A DNA stretch of 64,000 nucleotides from Castanea sativa (GCF_040712315.1 NC_134023.1:18986078-19050077), one strand, 5' to 3'. Shown: positions 53,738 through 64,000, numbered from the stretch's first letter. Notes: a model not told the origin generated them from the sequence alone. Numbers and translations are program-made.

Positions 53738-56177
53738 CTATGCTTGTTTTCCCTTATCTGCTGCCACTAGTGGAGGGACATTAGGCTCGACGCTTTGGCT
53801 CGTAGTCTTCTCGGCACCTTCACCCTGTTCCTTCTCTTTATTGGAACTCGTAGGTTCTGTAGGAGTAGGAATGGGCTCTGGGATCATAGGAGGGAGCATG
53901 GAAGATGCTGTCTCAGGGGCAGGAGCGACAGGAGGAAGTTCTTCTATCACCTGGATGTCTAGGGGGAGCCAAATATTCTCGGGCTTCCTCGGCTCGGAAG
54001 TTGAGGGAATCCCTGCCACATTTAAGGCTTCCTCCCACACCTGTTGGCAATACTCTTGGCACAGCCCGGCGAACTCCTCAGTTAGCTGGTTTTTTGTCGC
54101 CACCACCCCTTCCTTGTAAGCAATCTTCTTCGTGGCCTCCATGGAGTCCTTGAAGGTACGAGCCTCGTCCTTCATCCTAGTAAGCTCCTTCTTCAGGTTG
54201 GAGTTTTCCTGTTGAGTTTTGGATAAGTCTTCATCCTTTTGACGAAGAAGCTTGTGTTGCCCCTCCACCTGGGTCCTCATTGTCTTCAGGCTGGCCTCGG
54301 CACTGTCCTTTTCCCTCTTCAGCTCCGCCAGCTGTGTGGTTAGCTTCTCATTCTGCGCAAGAGCTTGGCCTAAGGACTTCTCAGTCTCCTGCCTAAGCTC
54401 CAATTCAAGTCCAGCCTTCTTTCGAGAATCTTCCACCCACTTCTCGGCAGCAAAGACTTCCTAGATGGCCTGTGGTGAAATATCAAAATGGATGCACTAT
54501 TAGTAACGCAAATCTCAAGTACATAAGAATGTTTCTTACGATAAGGTGTAATGAGAGGATAAGTTAAGGATAAGACTTAGATACTCACCAGGGCCAAGTC
54601 CCTTTTTAGCGAAAGGAACAGATGCGGCTGGTTCATCTTGTCCAAGGCATCCATGTCCTTAGGCAGAAGAAGGGGACGTTCCAAGGCGTCGGTCAGGTGG
54701 AGAGCATGGCCTTGCTGGAACGCCCTGATACTAGACTGGCAGGAGATTGGTGCCCCGTCCAGTTTAAGCTTGGGAGACCAGTTAGCCGGTGCACGGCGCA
54801 CTTCGGCAAGGTCCCTCTTCAGTAGAAGGCAAGGGACGTGCCTCTCCGCATCTGCCACCTCGGCCTCACTCTTCTTCTTCTTCTTAGGCTCTAGAATAGG
54901 AGGCTTAGGATCGGAGGGAGGAGGGGGTGGTGGCAAGGACGGAGGGACCTGCGACCCACCAGTTCCCTTTTGGAGACTCTAGCGCCCTTCTTATGCATCA
55001 GCTGACGTAAAGCGTCCATATCTTCTTCTTCAGAGCTAGAATCGGGCTGTGCAATTACCAGACCTTGTATGCCTGAAGTTTCAGTAGGCGTGCATTCCTC
55101 GTCCGAGAGGATGACGAGCTGCTCCTCTTGGGATCTCTCGGCTTCCATGAGTTGAAATTGGTCTATCTCCTCGTCCAACGATTATGGCGAGGACGCTTGC
55201 TCTTCTCGGACGGCGATTGTCTGGGAGTGGGCCGAGAGAGGAATGCCTGCGATAGGGCGAGTGTACAGGATGATGGTGGGATCGTCTGGGAGTTCGTGGT
55301 TGGAAAGGAAGCTGGGCCATGCCACGTCTATCCTTCTCCGTTGTTTGTCTCCCGCGATGATCGCATTGTTAATTTCTTGGAAGTCTGCTGATATAGGGTC
55401 GTATCCTAGTATCGGGTGGGCAGCTCTCACTTGTAGGTCTTCACTCACAAAGACTTCGGAGCGAAGGACACGGTTCAAGTCGGCAACGTTGCAGAGGTTG
55501 AGACATGGGCGTACGTGTTGTTTATCTGTGAAAAGAAATATTCGAGAAGAAGAACATGGTCAGACTAGTGATAAACATCAAGACAAAAAGCAACAATGTG
55601 CAATAAAGATTAAAAACGGTAAAGGCAACGGGATTGAATCAGGGGTTAGGAAATCTAAATCCTAAGGAGTCACATCTGGCTCTCCCCATTCAACTGGGTA
55701 GTGAGGACCGTCAGATCAGTTTCCTGAGGTGATGAGGTAGTCGTCTTTCATGCCTTTGTTGGATTTAGGGAGGCAAGAAATCAGTCTAACGATGCTAGAC
55801 TTGGATTTGATGTAATATCCTACATTTTTAAATTTATGGCACTCGTACATATAGACAACGTCATGCCATGTGAGATTCAAACCCATTTGCTCGTTCAGAG
55901 CATTGACACAACCTAAGACTCTAAACATGTTTGGTGTGCATTGGTCTAGGCATAACCTATGGTTGCGAAGGTATTCACTGGTCACGTTTTTCATGGGGAG
56001 GGTCATCCCACCTTCTATGAAGGCGATCATAGGAATGAGGACTTCTCCCTCTCTTCTAGCTTTACCTACGGCTTCTACTGGGCAATGTCTTAAACCTACG
56101 TCATCAGGAATCTGGTATTTGGCCCTAAAACCCTCCATACCGGTGTCAGTATCAACTAGACATTTAAATCTACCCAT
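53738..56177 (-). pseudogene. Three-exon antisense gene inside the Tat element ('putative gypsy type transposon' domain plus coiled coil)
   Basis: Reading the minus strand, exon 1 (56177 to ~55674) starts MGRFKCLVDTDTG and contains FRAKYQIPDDVGLRHCP, FIEGGMTLPM and LNLTWHDVVYMYE. This resembles the plant 'putative gypsy type transposon' domain (PF04195 as I remember it). Exon 2 (55525 to 54599) follows a CACAG acceptor: DKQHVRPCLNLCNVADLNRV, acidic and Ser-rich stretches (SDEECTPTETS, DSSSEEED), then polyproline. Intron 2 (54598-54470) is a clean 129-bp phase-0 GTGAGT...ACAG intron. Exon 3 (54469 to 53738) is a long heptad coiled coil (LAELKREKDSAEASLKTM) with a Pro/Thr-rich tail. Lesions: TGA 55716-55718, TAA 55179-55181, a frameshift near 54965-54985, and TAG 54461-54463. 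Total about 720 codons. Function unknown; homologous antisense ORFs occur in other Tat elements. Confidence 0.8.
54470..54598 (-). other. Intron 2 of the antisense gene
   Basis: On the minus strand the exon ends ...GCCCTG, then GTGAGTATC, and the intron ends TTTCACCACAG. Joining the flanks keeps the reading frame between exons 2 and 3. The intron is on the strand opposite to the retroelement RNA, so it would not be spliced from the genomic transcript and can persist through retrotransposition. Confidence 0.8.
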
Positions 56178-56676
56178 TTGGTGGGAACTAAAATGAAAGT
56201 TCAAGGAAGGAAAGGGGTTTAAATGGTGGCTGAGGACAGAAGTCGAGAAGGAATGAATAAAGGAGATTGAAAATTTATGGGAGTTGGCTATGCGATTCTT
56301 CACGAGCTTTTGGAGAGAAAAGGTAATGATTGACACTTAGATGCGATTGATTTCTGAAAGAATGAATGAAGGTACAGGTTTCCAGGCATTTTAACGTGTG
56401 GGAGGCGGCCTCGAAGTTGAAATTCTCCCACTCAAGTTTTCAGAGCCAATCTGGGCCGTTGGATGTATATCCCACCATTGAACGTGGGGAACAGGATGTA
56501 ACTTGTGGTCATAAATGCGCGCATTTCGGGTTTCAAAGCGTCAGAGGCGCTTTCAGGGAACGAAAGGACCCATACACGCGTGGCGGTTTACAAGGCGTGT
56601 GGAAGGTATGCTGGTCGGTTCAAAACTCTATTTCTCTCTTCGGATGGGAGGGAAAAATAAAGTTTTGAAGGGCTAT
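56178..56676. other. Presumed promoter/leader zone of the antisense gene and polypurine region
   Basis: No coding region. The purine-rich stretch GGGAGGGAAAAATAAAG at about 56646-56662, some 15 bases before the 3' LTR, is the best candidate polypurine tract. No TATA box for the minus strand was identified with confidence. Confidence 0.45.
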
Positions 56677-57450
56677 TGTGAGGGGTAAATGCTATTGAAT
56701 AAACGTTTGGGCTTTGGGCCTGATCGGTTGGTACCAGTCTGTTTTGATCAGGGCCTCTAGGCCCACAAGTCAACCCGCACTGTAGTACTCCGAGGAGTTG
56801 TCCGAGGAGGAGTTTCCCCTCGGACAAGTCCAACAATGACCCTGGGACTTGCTAAATGGGTTAGAGGCAGAATTCTAGAAGAACTGATGGGTAAGAGGGT
56901 GATCCAAGCACCCTTTAGAAGCAAGAACATGTGAGAAATATCTAAGGAAAAAGCTGCTACCACCATATTAAAGGCCCTGCATCTACCTCTCTGGCCGCAT
57001 TAATGAAGAAATGACCTCTGAACAGTAGAATTCAGCCTTCCTGCTATTATTTGAAGACTTCAAGAAGGTGGTGGATGGGACAAGTATCCAAGGGGAAGAT
57101 TTGTATGACACGTGGATGAACCAGTGAAGAAGAAGAAGTATATAAGGAGACGAGAGAGGAAAGAGAGGGGGATCTGCACTTTTGGTTGAGAAAAATAGGA
57201 ATTAAGAATTGTAAACTTTGGCATAGAAGGAGAATATTTATACTAAGCGTCCTCGGCTTACGTCCGAGGAGGTCTCTTTGTCATATTCGTTTATCATTTG
57301 CACAGATTGTGGCATTCTAGCCTGTTAATCAAACTTCCAACATCCCGAACCTAGATTTCAAATCCATACTCTACAAATTTCATTGTATAAGGCTCATTGG
57401 GCCTAAACCCAACTCTAGTTTTTGGATCCGGATACAATTGTGCACTTACA
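56677..57450 (+). repeat. 3' LTR of Tat element
   Basis: 774 bp, TGTGAGGGG...CTTACA, about 5% different from the 5' LTR by eye, followed by the target duplication ACAGT. Confidence 0.92.
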
Positions 57451-57709
57451 ACAGTAAACGTGAACTCAAGCCTATTTAAATAAATAAAAACATATGTTTA
57501 TGCGTTCAAATGTAGAAAATTACTAATTTTTATGTTTTCAAATTACTTATTTTTATGTTTATATTTATATGTTGATTATCAGGAAAAAAAAAAATTAGCA
57601 ACTCGAGTCTACCAAACTCGAGTTCCAAATTACAAGGAACTCGAGCTTGGAGAGCTCGAGTACCATAGAAGAACAATAAAAAACATTTTATTTACAAATA
57701 ACTCGAGTA

Positions 57710-57958
57710 TTGTGTTGCATAGAACTCGAGTTTATCAAGCTCGAGTAGCACATTATTTTTTTTTAATTGCACAAATTCCAGGTTAACAGTGCCACGATGG
57801 CGACTCCCTAGGAACTTAAGTTCACTGAACTCGAATACTATTTAGAACTCGATTTTGGGAAACTCGAGTATTAAAAAAGTGGTAAATTGTTACATATTTC
57901 CAAACAGTGCTAGTTTGCTACAAATTTTGCCAAAATGGGGTATTTGACTATTTTCACC
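57710..57958 (-). repeat. Right TIR of the Mutator-like element
   Basis: Inverted partner of 43622-43866. Together with the subterminal stretch from 57602 it holds eight intact CTCGAG palindromes (first 57602-57607, last 57863-57868). Confidence 0.82.
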
Positions 57959-57967
57959 TGAGAAATG

Positions 57968-58450
57968 AGTGTATATAGTATTGAAGGTGAAAGTGTAGGA
58001 GTGAGGCTAAGGGTGTGTGCTGGCAGATGATGACAAAATATGTTATTGGGGAATTCTCTAGAATATTGCTACAAGTGGGTTCCATCAGATGCAACTACAA
58101 TCATTTTTCATCAATCAATTCCATTCCTTTTGGACACTCACCCAATTCTAGACCTTAAATTAAAATTAGACACACTTAAATGAAAATGTTAGAACAATTA
58201 GACAGATTCTTCAAGAGATAAACATCATGGACCATAAATGTTGAACTTTCGGGCCCAATCAAAAATAGTGCCAAGCATATCCTGACAAATCTAAATAATT
58301 TCCTTAATCGAATTGTGGTTTTAAGCATGACCAAGATTAATTTTTGCCCAAATTTGGGTTCATCAAAGCAATCCTGAAAACTCTTGTAACTCTTCATAAA
58401 CGATCTTTAATGCACTTTAAGAGAAAACAATGGTTAGTTTAAAAAATAAT
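57968..58450. other. Intergenic
   Basis: No gene recognised. Confidence 0.4.
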
Positions 58451-58463
58451 ACACATTTTTTAT

Positions 58464-58622
58464 ACCACCGCGCACTCTTGGTGTGGTGGTCACTCCAAAA
58501 GTATAAATGCTTTGTGGGGTGTGGGGGTAAGGGTTGAGGTTCAAGTCTCCATAAGGGAGCTTCACACACGTAGACACTTAGATTAGGTTAGAGTAGAATT
58601 TTTATCTTGTATAAAAAAAAAA
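58464..58622 (+). mobile_element. tRNA-derived SINE, TSD ACACATTTTTTAT
   Basis: 159 bp with an A-box-like TTGGTGTGGTGG and a B box GGTTCAAGTCTC, ending GAATTTTTATCTTGT and a poly(A) tail. The 13-base duplication ACACATTTTTTAT lies at 58451-58463 and 58623-58635. Same family as the minus-strand copies at 24521-24672 and 6185-6345. It has no coding capacity and depends on LINE enzymes. Confidence 0.9.
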
Positions 58623-58639
58623 ACACATTTTTTATGGTA

Positions 58640-59965
58640 AGCTCTAATTGGTGAATTTCATATTTCCATGATAATTCAAAAAATTCAAACCTTTTTTTTG
58701 TCCTTAAATGTTTAAAATAAAGGAAAATTTACAACCTTTAATGCAAGACTAAAATAAATCTGTGAGAATATTAATTTAAAACTTGGGTTCCCAACAATAT
58801 TTAAGGCCGAACAAAATATGGTATCAACACTTACATCTTTAGGAACTTATCTCTTTGGACCTAGTTCCCCTCTTGGTAACTCTAACCCTAAATCTACCTC
58901 TTGTGGTACGCCTTCTAGAAAGGGTCGTCCCTCGGGTGAGAAGAGATTTTCAATCTTGAGTCTTTATGTTCTTGTTTTTACATATTGGTTTTACGTCGTT
59001 TGTCCTTATTTGATTTGTTCTTTGTTGTCAAATTGTTTTTTTTTTAATCTTTCAAACTCAAGAGAAATCATGTTCTTTGGACTTGATATATGCTTACAAT
59101 CTTGTTCAGATTAGTTTCTCTTTGTTTCTCTCTTGACTCTTTGCACTACTATGCTCTATCTTGATCTCTATGTACTTGTTGTGATTTGTGTGTAGACTTT
59201 TATGGTCTACGTGTTGTGGAAAAAAGACAATATTCATGATGTTTATACTTTGCATGTGACATGTTTAGTTTTAACTTTGTCTACTAAGTAAAGTTTCTCA
59301 TATGTGTATACACCACATTTTGTACCCCTTACGACTTTGACCCTCGTTCCCCAATGATGTTAGAACTCAAAAGATCAAGGTTGGTTTAGGGCTCGATTAG
59401 ATGAAAATTGACTTGAGGAAAGTATTTATGGAAAAAATAACTTATTTTTGGAAGCATAAAACTGTTTTTGGAAAGAAAGGCCACGGAAACCCTAGATTGT
59501 GCATGCATACATGTGAATGTGTATGCACACTCAAGCTATGCGTATGCATGCGTACGCATACATGCCCGACTAGAAACTATGTAAGGAAAGTTTTTTCTAC
59601 ATTAAACTTGGTTTGGAACAAATTCCACATCGTCTGGGAGCCGCCCCAAACCTCTATTTTTCGACTGTATAAAGTCATAATAGATACTTTTTCAAAAGAG
59701 GACGAAAAGGGTGGGAAAACACACATGATTCACTAGAAAATAGTGAATCAAAGTGGGAGTTTTTCTCAAAACATTCTCAACTCAAATTTTATTTGATTTA
59801 GACTTTTTTTTTGCCTTGATCTTCGAGCCCTAAAGTTTACTAACTCATTTTGAACTGGTTGTGAATAGATTGACTAAGGAAAATAGTCAAAATCAAAGCT
59901 TTAAAGAGTTCTAGTGTTGAGGTAAAGGTTCTATCTTTGACTCTTCACTTTCCTTTGTTTTTGTT

Positions 59966-60032
<67 letters not shown>

Positions 60033-60708
60033 CAATGCTTTATAATGTTTGTTTTGTTTAGTTTTATATAGTGTCTGTTTCTAAAGTATGTTAGGTTGTT
60101 AGATTTACTGTTTTCTGATTTTTTCTGTTTTGAGTTTCTGGGTTAAGGTTTCAGGTGTGTATGCGTACGCATACTTCAAGTATGCGTATGCATACATTTG
60201 GGATGCGCACATATGCCCTATGTATATGCACACATACTCTTGCACAGAAACCCTAATTCGGTCCTGTTTGCTTTTTCTTTGTTTTATTTGCATGTTTTAG
60301 TCTTTGTTTAAACTGGTTTTCAGATTCCTAAGTCTCTGTTTCTCTGTTCTTGCTTTGTTTTGTTTTGTTTTTTTTTTTATTTCTTCAGTGATTATTAGGG
60401 TTTTAGATTGCTTGAAATCACGAACATGCATTTAAATATGATCATGCATTAATGCATAAGTGCTGTGATGTAGTGAGGTAAGTCATGCATAATTCTATAA
60501 ACATGCATTTGATTTGGTTGATGGCTATGATGTGGTTGTTGAACATGATATGCTTGGTTAAATCCTATGATCTTGAGGTTTAAATGTTATAGCATGCTTT
60601 GCTTGGATCTATTTTGTGATGTTTCTACCTTTGATGGTATATGTTTAATGTCATGATAGATTAATGCTAGGCTTGGAGATGATTATGCCATGTTGTTTGC
60701 TTTAGATG
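58640..60708. mobile_element. Probable LTR-retroelement DNA (Ogre/Tat-like LTR body), border unknown
   Basis: Low-complexity and GCGTACGCATAC-type palindromic words recur at 59500-59570 and 60150-60240. (AT)n and (GT)n microsatellites lie at 59967-60030. The region leads into a typical LTR 3' end at about 61500-61640. A short open stretch at 58818-58960 (GTPSRKGRPSGEKRFS) is not recognised. The left border was not found. Confidence 0.35.
59967..60030. repeat. (AT)n(GT)n compound microsatellite
   Basis: About 11 AT units followed by about 21 GT units. Confidence 0.95.
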
Positions 60709-60716
60709 CATGATAG

Positions 60717-61414
60717 TAGGGGTGTCCACAAGTCGGTCCGGGTCGGGTTTGTGCCCAACTCGGAACCAACCTGCTCACATCAGGTGGGAGGTTGAACGAC
60801 CCATCGCCGACCGCCGACAACCTCGAGTCGAGTCGGATCAGGCTCTGGTGGACAATGGTCGGGTCAGTCGAAGTCAGAGTGAGTTTCAACCTCCAAATCT
60901 TCACTGAATCTTCGCCAAAAATCGCCAAATCTTTGTCGGATCTCGCCAAATCTCCACGGGATCGAAGCAAGAAAGACCAACTCAAGCCCAGATTTGGACA
61001 AGAACTTCCATCTCATCGTCGGATCTTCTTTGTATCATCACTGGATCTTCACCGGATCTGTTAATTTTTCTTCGAATTGGTGTGACAACCACGAGATCGA
61101 AGCAAAAAACACCACATCAATCCCAGATTTGAGTGAAAACTTCCATCTCATTGCCGGATCTAACCAAAAACTACCAAATCTTCACCGGATCTGAATGGAT
61201 CTAGGTAGATCCGGACTTCTTTCATGGGTTTCGTTGGTCAGATCGTGTTCATCGGGTTTTGGAGAAGAAAACCCGCCATCTGACCTGCCTAAATCAGTTT
61301 TTCGTGGCGAAGACCCGCCGTTGACCGCCACTGGCGTCAAGTCGGCCGGTTTTCAAGCCGGGTCGGACGGGTTGGCCAGGTGGATTGGGTCTCGGTTGCT
61401 GTTGGACACCCCTA
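60717..61414. mobile_element. hAT-type non-autonomous element, TSD CATGATAG
   Basis: 698 bp. Both ends read TAGGGGTGTCCA inward (12 bp, perfect), flanked by exact eight-base copies CATGATAG at 60709-60716 and 61415-61422. The interior is GC-rich compared with the AT-rich surroundings and repeats CATCTCATNGNCGGATC and CTTCACCGGATCTG words. No transposase. Confidence 0.93.
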
Positions 61415-61479
61415 CATGATAGAATATGTGTGAGTTAGAATAACATGTTAAACATGCCTTTAACGAGATTAAGACTTAG

Positions 61480-61640
61480 AACATAATGAGTGGAAGCCGA
61501 CCACGGGTCAAGTGGGGTTGGGTGCCTAACACCTTCCCATCCCCATATCTAAACTCCGGACACGTGTTCTGGTAAAAATCAATTCTTCCACGAAGGTAAC
61601 TATAATTATGGTTCTTAGACCTAAAATAGGTGGTGACTCC
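61480..61640 (+). repeat. LTR 3' end and primer-binding-like site of an Ogre/Tat-type element
   Basis: GGGTGCCTAACACCTTCCCA and, at the end, AATAGGTGGTGACTCCA are words I associate with the 3' end of long Ogre-type LTRs followed by a TGGCGACTCC primer site, here with C to T decay. The internal region beyond it is lost or unrecognisable. Confidence 0.5.
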
Positions 61641-62328
61641 ATTTACATCCTCCACCATGGTCCACCCTAGGCTAAGGTATACTTTCCCAAAAATTTACCA
61701 AAAATTTATCATACCCATTAGATGCACCGTTGAGGCCACTAGATTCGGTATTTTTCCTTCTCTTTCTCATCTATGTTCTCTATGGAGTTTAGAGAATCTC
61801 TCAGTCTCTTTTATTCTATTTTTAGAGAGTGAAGTTTAAGTAACTAGACTAGACAGGGTTAAGCCACTTTGTAAAGTAAATAAAGTAACTATGGTAGAAA
61901 CTAGAATATTTAAATAAAGTTAATTAGTTACTAGATTGATAATATTAGGCTGAGCATTAGATTTTGATTGCCTTAATCTAATGGTTGCTGACTTGCTGAA
62001 TATATAATAAAGTTAATTGAGCATTTGTATTTAATTTAGCATCTTTATATTAGAGAGAGAAAGACCATAATAAGACAGAAATATTCAAAAAAAAAAAAAT
62101 TTGTGGAACGAAATATTCAAGTTAGTAATAGTTAATAATTAATCTTAACAAGAATCTTAATCATAGCAACAATGGACTTTGAATTTTTTTATTATCTTGT
62201 ATTCTTTTTTACCTAACAACCATAATTAATCTGAGCAACAATAAACGTGTACTTTTCTTTTTGTTCATTTATAGTTTGTTAATAAGAAATAGGTATTATT
62301 TCGGATTTTCATGAATTTATTTGAGAGT
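61640..62328. other. AT-rich intergenic DNA
   Basis: No gene recognised. Confidence 0.4.
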
Positions 62329-62497
62329 TGCTACGTTCACAACATTTTTACAACAATTTTACAACAAATCATAGGTGGTTAGTTGTTATAGGTTCAAATT
62401 TGAATCTAACACTAAGATTATTTTTTTGTCCCAACAATAACAACCAGTAACAACTTGCCACTTAGGATTTGTTGTAAAAATATTGTGGACATATCAT
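62329..62497. mobile_element. MITE-like inverted repeat
   Basis: About 169 bp. The left end (TTCACAACATTTTTACAACA) and the complement of the right end (TCCACAATATTTTTACAACA) match, with further symmetry inside (AAATCATAGGTGG versus AAATCCTAAGTGG). No clear target duplication, so the superfamily is undecided. Confidence 0.6.
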
Positions 62498-62851
62498 TTC
62501 TCAATTTATTTTATTCATACTTAGGTCCTGTTTCAATCGGAATCCTGGCTTCATCCTTAGTTGAGATCCTCTATTTATAGAGTGATTTACGCCCAAAAAA
62601 AAAAAAAAAAAAAAATCTTATATCATTTAACTACCAACTAACTCATATAACAGCTCACAACCTTCCTTCATTATGCGACAGTTGCAGAAAGTTAAAGCTT
62701 TTAAACAAATAACTCAATTGACTTGAAACGAAAGGTGATAGATCAGTTCCAAAACATTATGTCGTTTTATATTTGGGATCAACATCAGCTAAGCCTTGAT
62801 GATGTGTCGCTGATAAGGCTTGAACAGTACCACCAACCTTCTCTTCACTCT

Positions 62852-62875
62852 ATGGTTTAAAAAAAAAAAAAAAAA
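62852..62875 (+). mobile_element. 24-bp poly(A) insertion with a 16-bp target duplication
   Basis: ATGGTTT plus a run of A is bordered by exact copies of ACCTTCTCTTCACTCT at 62836-62851 and 62876-62891. This is what an extremely 5'-truncated, LINE-primed insertion would look like. Confidence 0.7.
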
Positions 62876-62891
62876 ACCTTCTCTTCACTCT

Positions 62892-64000
62892 GCTGTTTAT
62901 GAAACAAGTTGCCAAGAATGAAGCTTGTCCAGTAGGACACCACGCAATGGTTGGATCTGTTATTGGGAGGTCTACTTTGCAAGAAGAGGAATGCAAATAT
63001 TTTGTCCTAGTTTTTTTTGTTCTACTTTTTACTCTATCAATCACAACTTATCATGTATTCTTTGACTTTCTTTAAAAAATAATTAAATGGCATATCATGA
63101 TCGGTGGAACACAAAAACTACAACAAAGGATTTGTATTCACAAGAAGATTCCCTAAATTGCATTCAAGATACATATATCAAGTTTGGGTTTGAACTGAGC
63201 TCTAGAAATGAGTTCAATAAATGGGTTTGGATCTAAATTTTTATCCGTGTAATAATTAAATAATGAAGAGGCTATCATGTTACAAAAAAAAAAAATCACT
63301 TTATTATTCCATTAGACACATAGACAATAATAAATTATGGAAGTAAATGAAGGGACTAATAGTACTTTTTTAAAAAAAAAAATTTAGGGACTTTTTTTTT
63401 TTTGAGGAGCCAATTTTAGGAACTAAAGCTCTCATTTGAAATTTCAGGGATTAAAACAATCAACAAGTAAATTTTAGAGACTAACAGTGTATATCAGTAA
63501 TAAATAAATTACTTAATTGCTTTTTTGTTATGTGTTAACACGTTAAAATTTGTAGTATCTTTAATATCACTTTTTTTTTTTAAAGTAGCATTTCAAACAA
63601 ATATTATTTAATACATTTTCTTTCAAATTAAAATGTACTACTAGTTAGCAACAAGTGCAATGCATGGAAAAGTTTAATATATATGATTTTATTTGAAAAA
63701 TATTATAATAATTATATATTAAATATTAAATTTAATAATTATGATAGTTGTTAATAGGTATTTATTATGATTGTGCTTTTATAGACATTTTAATATGTGT
63801 TAATATATATGATTATGGTAATTAATATATAATTATGGTAATTATTAACACTATTTATTATAAATTTCAAGATTATAAAACTATTGATTCTGTTAATTAA
63901 AGAAAAGGACATGTCAAGATTCTAATTGAAATTTTAAATATAAAATAAAATTTAATCTCAATTAAAAAGTATATATCATAATTTGTTTGGATATATATAT
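62892..64000. other. AT-rich DNA to the window end
   Basis: No gene or RNA recognised. Several A and T runs, and from 63640 on very AT-rich. Confidence 0.45.

Larger units (their letters stand above)
45763..57450 (+). mobile_element. Tat-lineage Ty3/Gypsy retrotransposon, nearly full length, TSD ACAGT
   Basis: 11,688 bp with 774-bp LTRs at both ends and the five-base duplication ACAGT at 45758-45762 and 57451-57455. The order is LTR, primer-binding site, gag, protease, reverse transcriptase, RNase H, second (archaeal-type) RNase H, integrase, tandem-repeat array, antisense gene, LTR. The second RNase H before integrase and extra DNA after integrase are features of the Tat/Ogre branch. The LTRs differ at roughly 40 positions by eye (about 5%), so the insertion is not recent, and every ORF is broken. 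Confidence 0.92.
43622..57958. mobile_element. Mutator-like element with long TIRs, split by a Gypsy insertion
   Basis: The left 43622-43866 and right 57958-57710 are long inverted repeats (start GGTGAAAATAG, then CAAATACC, TTTTGGCAAAATTTGTAGCA). The near-identical nine-base flanks TGAGGAATG (43613-43621) and TGAGAAATG (57959-57967) fit a Mutator-superfamily insertion with one later substitution. Without the Gypsy element at 45763-57450 (plus one TSD) the element would be about 2.6 kb. No transposase was found, so it is non-autonomous. The TIRs carry many CTCGAG words. Confidence 0.78.

Overview
The window looks like nuclear chromosomal DNA of a woody eudicot. It is AT-rich and dense with transposons, and it has plant-type genes: a PLS-class PPR gene, an RPM1-like NLR fragment and a plant tRNA-Trp. 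The style of the retroelements, such as the Tat-lineage Gypsy LTRs rich in GTCCGAGGAGG, suggests Fagales (oak or chestnut relatives). That placement is inferred from remembered repeat families, not from a search.

Only a few host genes are supportable. They are one intact organellar PPR gene on the minus strand (3844-6027, apparent orthologue of Arabidopsis At1g53600), two tandem copies of a small acidic protein gene (18800-19309 and 28260-28775) with matching promoters, one tRNA-Trp(CCA) (31304-31375), and a 5'-truncated NLR leucine-rich-repeat segment (34197-35219).

Layout. 1-2490: decayed LINE pieces in opposite orientations, with a ~180-bp direct repeat on both sides. 3.8-6.0 kb: PPR gene. 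7.0-8.5 kb: solo LTR (TSD ATCTC). 8.75-14.6 kb: a complete non-autonomous LTR retrotransposon on the minus strand (TSD ATAAA), followed by a truncated relative at 15.2-16.2 kb and a solo LTR of the same family at 23.0-24.1 kb. 17.6-29.2 kb: a segmental tandem duplication carrying the small acidic genes, into which a 2.9-kb hAT element (itself holding a nested element), the solo LTR, a SINE and a MITE were inserted. 31.3 kb: tRNA. 32.9-40.3 kb: a second duplicated block bracketing the NLR fragment, with a hAT MITE in one copy. 41.7-42.1 kb: a Mutator-type MITE. 43.6-58.0 kb: a Mutator-like element with long terminal inverted repeats, split by an 11.7-kb Tat-lineage Ty3/Gypsy element. 58.4-61.6 kb: a SINE and an Ogre/Tat-like LTR remnant holding a 0.7-kb hAT element. 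61.6-64 kb: AT-rich DNA with a MITE-like repeat and a tiny poly(A) insertion.

The most distinctive item is inside the Tat element. Between pol and the 3' LTR, on the opposite strand, lies what reads as a three-exon gene (56177 to 53738): an N-terminal domain resembling the plant 'putative gypsy type transposon' family, an acidic/proline-rich middle, and a long C-terminal coiled coil. The second intron is a clean 129-bp GT-AG intron that keeps the frame. Beside it, directly after integrase, sits a ~70-bp tandem array organised as higher-order units of 4, 4, 3, 3, 2 and 2 monomers. Several insertions can be read against an uninterrupted paralogous site in the same window, which makes the region a compact record of insertion order.
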